Assembly: GCA_015075175.1 (NCBI GenBank)
Contig: JABTUV010000012.1
Span: 1-64,000, forward strand
Length of the DNA: 64,000 nucleotides
Direction of reading: 5' to 3'
Origin: a bacterium
Lineage (GTDB): Bacteria > Hinthialibacterota > Hinthialibacteria > H5-UNCL2
A program made the position numbers and the translations under genes. The notes below the pieces were generated by a model. That model saw only the letters and a list, made by a program, of their open reading frames with translations, was not told the origin of the DNA and ran no database searches. Shown here in pieces: positions 59,993 through 64,000 of the stretch. Numbering within the stretch: the stretch's first letter is position 1; each line of letters starts with the position of its first letter.

Positions 59993-59993
59993 C

Positions 59994-61833
59994 GTGAGCG
60001 CCTCTGCGCGCGCCTTCTGCTGGTCTGCCGCGCGCCTGGCGCCGGCGGCGCTGCCCGTCCACCTGGTCTTCATGCTGGCGGCTTTCCAGTCCAGCGATCT
60101 GCGCTCGACGGGAACCATCATCAGCCAGGCGGTGGTGCTGAGCGTGGCCATGGTACCTCTGGCGACGGCCGTGGCCCACGCTGGCCGGCTGGAAGTCGCC
60201 GTCTTCGCCGTGGCGCTGCTCTTTTCTTCTTCCGGGCTGGCGACCTGGACCATCGCGAGCCAGCCGCTGCTGGCGACCACACAAGTACGGGCGTGGGCGT
60301 GCTGGCTGCCTTTGCTGTCGCCGCGCTGTCGCGGCGCGAGGGGCGCTTCTGGCTGCCGGTTTTGTGGCTGCCGGCGCTGGCGGCGCTCCTCGTCTTTCGC
60401 GGCGGGCACGCCCCATGGTGGTATGGAGAAGGAACGCCGCTGTCCGCGCTCTGCTTTTGGCGCTGCCGTTAGCGCTGGCGCTGCATACCGGCATCCTGGC
60501 CGCGTACGCTGGCTCCTGCTGCCCGCGTGGTGCTGGCGCTGCTGTTGGCCGCTTACTTTCTGATCCTGGCCGGCAGCGCGGACCTCTCGCCTTCTAGCGG
60601 TGTATGTGTTCGTCTCGCGGCATCGGCGATGGTCAGTCCCCACGCCTGCGGGTTCGTCTTGTGGGACGCTGGCGGTACCGCATCTCTGGTTGGACTGCGA
60701 GGAGGCGATGCTGCTGAGAGCTGGCGCTGACTGCACGCGCGAGAAGTTGCGGCTGCACCGGAGTATGTCTTGGCGCAACCGCCGGGCTACGGCTGGGAGG
60801 CGCTGGCGACGGCGTTTGGCGGCGCTGCCTTCTGGCGCCGGACCCGGCCACGAAACCGCACTCCTCGCCGGCTCCCGCCTCCCGCCCCATCCCTACACCA
60901 TCCCCGGCGCTTTCATCTGGGAGGGACTGTGCGCGCTCGGCTATGGCTTCTTTCTCGCCCTGGCGGGTTTCCTCTTGCTTCAAATGGTAGGCGACCAGGC
61001 GGAGGACGACGATCCCACCGCGCCCCGCGCGCGGGCGATGTTGGGGGCTGTGGACGGCCTCCTTCCTCGTGCTGTTCAGCGGATTCCTCGTCCAACCCGC
61101 TGTGGTGGATGGCGCTGGGGGTGCTTTATTCGGCGCGGCCGGTCGCCGCGCGCGGGTACCGGCGCGGGCTGCGCGCGACCGCACACGCCGGCGCCTTGGC
61201 GCTCTTTCTCCTGTGCGCATTCCCCCTGATGGCAGGTCGCGGCGGGTGGTGTTCGCCCATCCGCAGGATTACGGCCGATCAGCGCAGCGGACGCGCCTGC
61301 GCTGGCATCGCGCGCGCAGGCTGGAGCCGCAGAACGGCGCCTATGCCTTCGGCCTGGCCCATGCCGTCTACGCCGCCAACCTGGCCGAGCACAACCTGCG
61401 CTTTCAGGCAGTCAACGACGAGGTGCTCGCGCTTCTCTCCGAGGCGGTGGCCAAGGAGCCGTACAACGGCGTGTATCGCTGGGTGTACTCGCGTTTTCTG
61501 CTTTTAGCGGGCCGCTGGGACGCGGCGCTGGCCCAGGAGCAGCGGGCCATTGCGCTGGCTCCGCGCCGCCTGGAATATCGCCGCAGCATGGCGGAGACCT
61601 GCGAGAACCTGGGCCGCCTGCAACTGGCGCTGGCGGAGTATCGCGCCTGCGCCGACCTGTCCCCCTTCGATCCCGAGTTGCGGCTGGCCATCGCGCGCGT
61701 GCTGGTCGCCCTCAAGGAACCCGAGGCCGCGCGGCTGGAATACGAGAAAGTCCTGCGGCTGGCGCCCGACGATCCCATCGCCAGGAGCTACCTGGAACGG
61801 CATCCTCGCCCGGACGCTCAGCACGTCTTTTGA
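59994..61833 (+). pseudogene. O-antigen ligase/polymerase-like membrane protein with TPR tail, frameshifted
   Basis: From the GTG at 59994 the first frame gives membrane helices (PAALPVHLVFMLAAFQSS, AVVLSVAMVPLATAVAHAGR, EVAVFAVALLFSSSGLATWT). Later helices appear in other frames (60300-61220). The last 200 codons read cleanly as TPR repeats: LAHAVYAANLAEHNLRFQAV, YRWVYSRFLLLAGRWDAALA and LGRLQLALAEYRACADLSPF. Membrane body plus TPR tail is the design of O-antigen ligase-family proteins with a C-terminal TPR. At least four indels separate the frames. A role in surface glycan assembly would fit the locus at 6-17 kb. Confidence 0.6.
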
Positions 61834-61872
61834 TCGTGCGCGCTCGGCTTCGATTTGCTAGACTGTCCGATC

Positions 61873-64000
61873 ATGTCGCATTCGCCGCGCACCATTGACT
61901 GGGAAAAAGAGCTGAACCCGCGCCAATTGGAGGCCGTGACCACGACCGAGGGGCCGGTACTCGTTTTGGCGGGGGCGGGCAGCGGCAAGACGCGCGTGAT
62001 CGTCTACCGGTTGGCGTACCTGCACCTGGAGCGCCGGGTGTCGCCGCGGCAGTGCCTGGCGATGACCTTCACCAACAAGGCGGCGGGGGAGATGGCGCAG
62101 CGCGCGCAGGGGCTCTGCCATACGGACGCGCCCTTTCCCATCTCGACCTTTCACTCGTTCTGCGCGCGTTGGCTGCGGCGCTGGCACGCGGCGGCGGGGG
62201 TGTCGCGTGACTTCATCATCCTGGACACGGGCGACGTGCAGTCGCTTTTCACGACGCTGGCGCGCGAGCTGCAGTTGCCCGCCGATCTCGTGACTCCCCG
62301 CCAACTGGCCTCCGCCATCTCCTACGCCAAGAATCATCTCATGGACGCGGCCGCCTTCGCCGCGGCGGCCAAGGGTCCCCGGCAGGAGGCGGCCGCGCGC
62401 GTCTTCGCCGCCTATGAAGCGCGCCTGAAGCAGCTTGCGGCGCTGGACTTCGACGATCTCCTGCTGCTGACGCTGCGCACCCTGGAGAGCGACGCTTCCG
62501 CCCGCGAGGCGACGCAGCGCCAGTATCGCTACCTGCTCCTGGACGAGTACCAGGACACCAACCTGCCTCAGGACCGCATCGCCGCGGTGATCGCCGCCGA
62601 GCATCGCAACATCTGCGCGGTGGGCGACGACGACCAGTTGATCTACCGTTGGCGGGGCGCGCTGCCTAGGAACATCCTCGAGTTCGACGCGCGCTGGCGC
62701 GGCGCCAAGGTGATCCGGCTGGAGGAGAACTATCGTTCCACGGAGGTGATTCTCTCCGCCGCCAACGCGTTGGTGACGAAGAACGTGCAGCGGCGCGGCA
62801 AGCGTCTCTTCACCCGCCGGTTGGGGGGCGAGCCGATCGGGCTGCTCGTCTCCGGCGACGAGCAGGAGGAGGCCGCGGCGGTGCTGGCGCAGATCAAGGA
62901 GCTGGTGGCCGCCGGGCGCCGCCCGGGCGAGATCGCCGTCTTCTATCGCACCAACGCGCAGTCGCGCCCCCTCGAGGAGCAGATGCTCTTGTCGGGCATT
63001 CCCTATCAGATCGTGGGCGGCCTGCGGTTCTACGAACGGAAAGAGGTGAAGGACATTCTGGCCTACTTGCGGCTGATTCACAATTCCGCGGACGATTTGT
63101 CGTTTTCCCGCATCGTGAATCTACCGCGGCGCGGCATCGGGGAGGCGACGGTGGGGCGGCTGGCGGAGTTGGCGCGCGAGCGCGGGCTTTCGCTGTATGC
63201 GACGGCCCGGGCGGTGGTCGCGGAGAAGGGACGGGACCATCGCACGCTGGCGGCGCTGGGCCGCTTCGTGGACCTGGTCGAGGCGTTGCGTCAGGAGAGC
63301 CGGATGATTCCCCTCACCAGCTTGATCGGCCGCGTGGTGCGCGGGACGGGCTATGAAGAGCATCTGAAGAACACCGAGGGAGAGCTGGCCAAGGCGCGGC
63401 TGGAGAACCTGTCGGGCCTGGAGGCGGCGGCGGCGGAAATCCTGCGCAGCCTGCCGCCCGGCGGCGAGGTCGACCCGCTGGGTTTCTTTCTGGAGCGGGT
63501 GGCTTTGCTCTCCGACGTGGACGAACTGGCCGACGACGCCGAGGCGGTCCTCCTGATGACGGTTCACACCGCAAAGGGCCTGGAGTTCCCCGTGGTGTTC
63601 GTGGTGGGACTGGAGGAGGGGTTGTTTCCGCACCAGCTCAATCTCACCGACGAGGAGAACGTGGAGGAGGAGCGGCGGCTGTTTTACGTGGCGATGACGC
63701 GCGCCAAGGAGCGGTTGTTTCTGTCCCACGCCTACGCGCGCTTTGCGGCGGGCCGGACCTCGGCGCAGAGTCCCAGCCGGTTCCTGTCGGAGTTGCCGCG
63801 TGAACATCTGGCGACGCTGTCGGGGATGGGGCGGGGGTCCGCGGCGCGGGCGCCGCGGCCCTTCTATTTACCGCAGGCGCCCGCCGGCGGTGTGCAAGTG
63901 GGCTTCAACAGCCGCGGCCCGCGCCCCGCCCGGCCGCCGGTCGTCGGTCCGCTCTCCCACCATTTCGCCGTGGGTGATCGCGTCACACATCCCCGCTTCG
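61873..64000 (+). CDS. pcrA: PcrA/UvrD-type superfamily 1 DNA helicase, 3' end beyond the window
   Basis: 709 codons are visible from the ATG at 61873. Motifs in order are LNPRQLEAVTTTEGPVLVLA; Walker A AGAGSGKTRVI; MTFTNKAAGEM (Ia); ISTFHSFCARWLR; LLLDEYQDTNLPQ (II); ICAVGDDDQLIYRWRGA (III, with Leu where Ser is usual); LEENYRSTEVI (IV); VMLxTVHTAKGLEFPVVFV-type motif V (VLLMTVHTAKGLEF); and FYVAMTRAKERLFLSH (VI). It ends near HHFAVGDRVTHPRF, the start of the C-terminal polymerase-binding domain. It unwinds DNA 3' to 5' in repair and replication-fork processing. It starts about 40 bp after the TPR gene. Confidence 0.95.
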   Translation, partial: MSHSPRTIDWEKELNPRQLEAVTTTEGPVLVLAGAGSGKTRVIVYRLAYLHLERRVSPRQCLAMTFTNKAAGEMAQRAQGLCHTDAPFPISTFHSFCARWLRRWHAAAGVSRDFIILDTGDVQSLFTTLARELQLPADLVTPRQLASAISYAKNHLMDAAAFAAAAKGPRQEAAARVFAAYEARLKQLAALDFDDLLLLTLRTLESDASAREATQRQYRYLLLDEYQDTNLPQDRIAAVIAAEHRNICAVGDDDQLIYRWRGALPRNILEFDARWRGAKVIRLEENYRSTEVILSAANALVTKNVQRRGKRLFTRRLGGEPIGLLVSGDEQEEAAAVLAQIKELVAAGRRPGEIAVFYRTNAQSRPLEEQMLLSGIPYQIVGGLRFYERKEVKDILAYLRLIHNSADDLSFSRIVNLPRRGIGEATVGRLAELARERGLSLYATARAVVAEKGRDHRTLAALGRFVDLVEALRQESRMIPLTSLIGRVVRGTGYEEHLKNTEGELAKARLENLSGLEAAAAEILRSLPPGGEVDPLGFFLERVALLSDVDELADDAEAVLLMTVHTAKGLEFPVVFVVGLEEGLFPHQLNLTDEENVEEERRLFYVAMTRAKERLFLSHAYARFAAGRTSAQSPSRFLSELPREHLATLSGMGRGSAARAPRPFYLPQAPAGGVQVGFNSRGPRPARPPVVGPLSHHFAVGDRVTHPRF

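Overview
The window is GC-rich bacterial DNA from a Gram-negative-type cell. It encodes prepilin-like proteins, an outer glycan locus, a secreted C25 protease, dockerin-type tails, PT-rich linkers, an ECF sigma factor with a membrane tail, and a chaperone operon that also carries larB and larC. I cannot place the organism. Proteins of this style occur in PVC/FCB-like and candidate phyla such as Sumerlaeota or Hydrogenedentota (low-confidence inference). Intergenic spaces are packed with several families of short palindromic repeats. Promoters, where visible, look sigma70-like (TTGACA, about 17 bp, TATnnT).

Layout. 1-0.8 kb: two prepilin-like genes (minus). 1.1-5.7 kb: one long secreted PT-rich, dockerin-ended protein (minus), broken by frameshifts and an in-frame TGA. 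6.0-10.0 kb (minus) and 10.6-17.3 kb (plus): a glycan locus with a flippase, a GT4 glycosyltransferase, a methyltransferase, an NDP-sugar epimerase, a DegT aminotransferase, an AsnB amidotransferase, a GT-C-like membrane protein and a NeuD-type acetyltransferase. 17.6-25.3 kb: dusB with a leaderless-looking promoter, a C25 (gingipain-type) protease, another glycosyltransferase, a pseudopilin and guaB. 25.6-33.5 kb (minus): one operon of J-domain/TPR protein, grpE, hsp70, Zn-ribbon/TPR membrane protein, larB, a GspG-tailed protein and larC; the J-domain has lost HPD, and a palindromic mini-element sits at the larC start. 33.7-37.3 kb: a Zn-ribbon/DUF4190/pilin fusion, an ArsR regulator with a visible operator, remnants, a cupin, a small membrane protein and rpmE. 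37.4-41.5 kb (minus): S41 protease, TPR protein, exported conserved protein, and a membrane protein. 41.9-49.5 kb: oligopeptide-type ABC ATPase, URO-D-like protein, pyrE, frameshifted ECF sigma factor, glnB, AllA-like cupin, a small conserved gene and an amidohydrolase. 49.6-49.9 kb (minus): a likely structured non-coding RNA with its own -10 box and terminator. 50.2-59.4 kb: a reduced tailed-phage-like head/tail module with no terminase, tape measure, integrase or lysis gene, its gene junctions filled with host-type repeats. 59.5-61.8 kb: aroQ and an O-antigen-ligase/TPR gene, both riddled with single-base frameshifts. 61.9 kb to the end: a PcrA/UvrD helicase running off the window.

Frameshifts are clustered (1.5-5.5, 9.4-9.6, 35.3-36.4, 42.9-43.1, 45.75 and 59.5-61.3 kb), while neighbouring genes are clean. 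Local consensus errors are therefore as likely as real gene decay. The most unusual items are the HPD-less J-protein in an hsp70-grpE-lar operon, the terminase-less capsid/tail module, the orphan structured RNA, and the palindromes whose arms vary while the loop stays constant.
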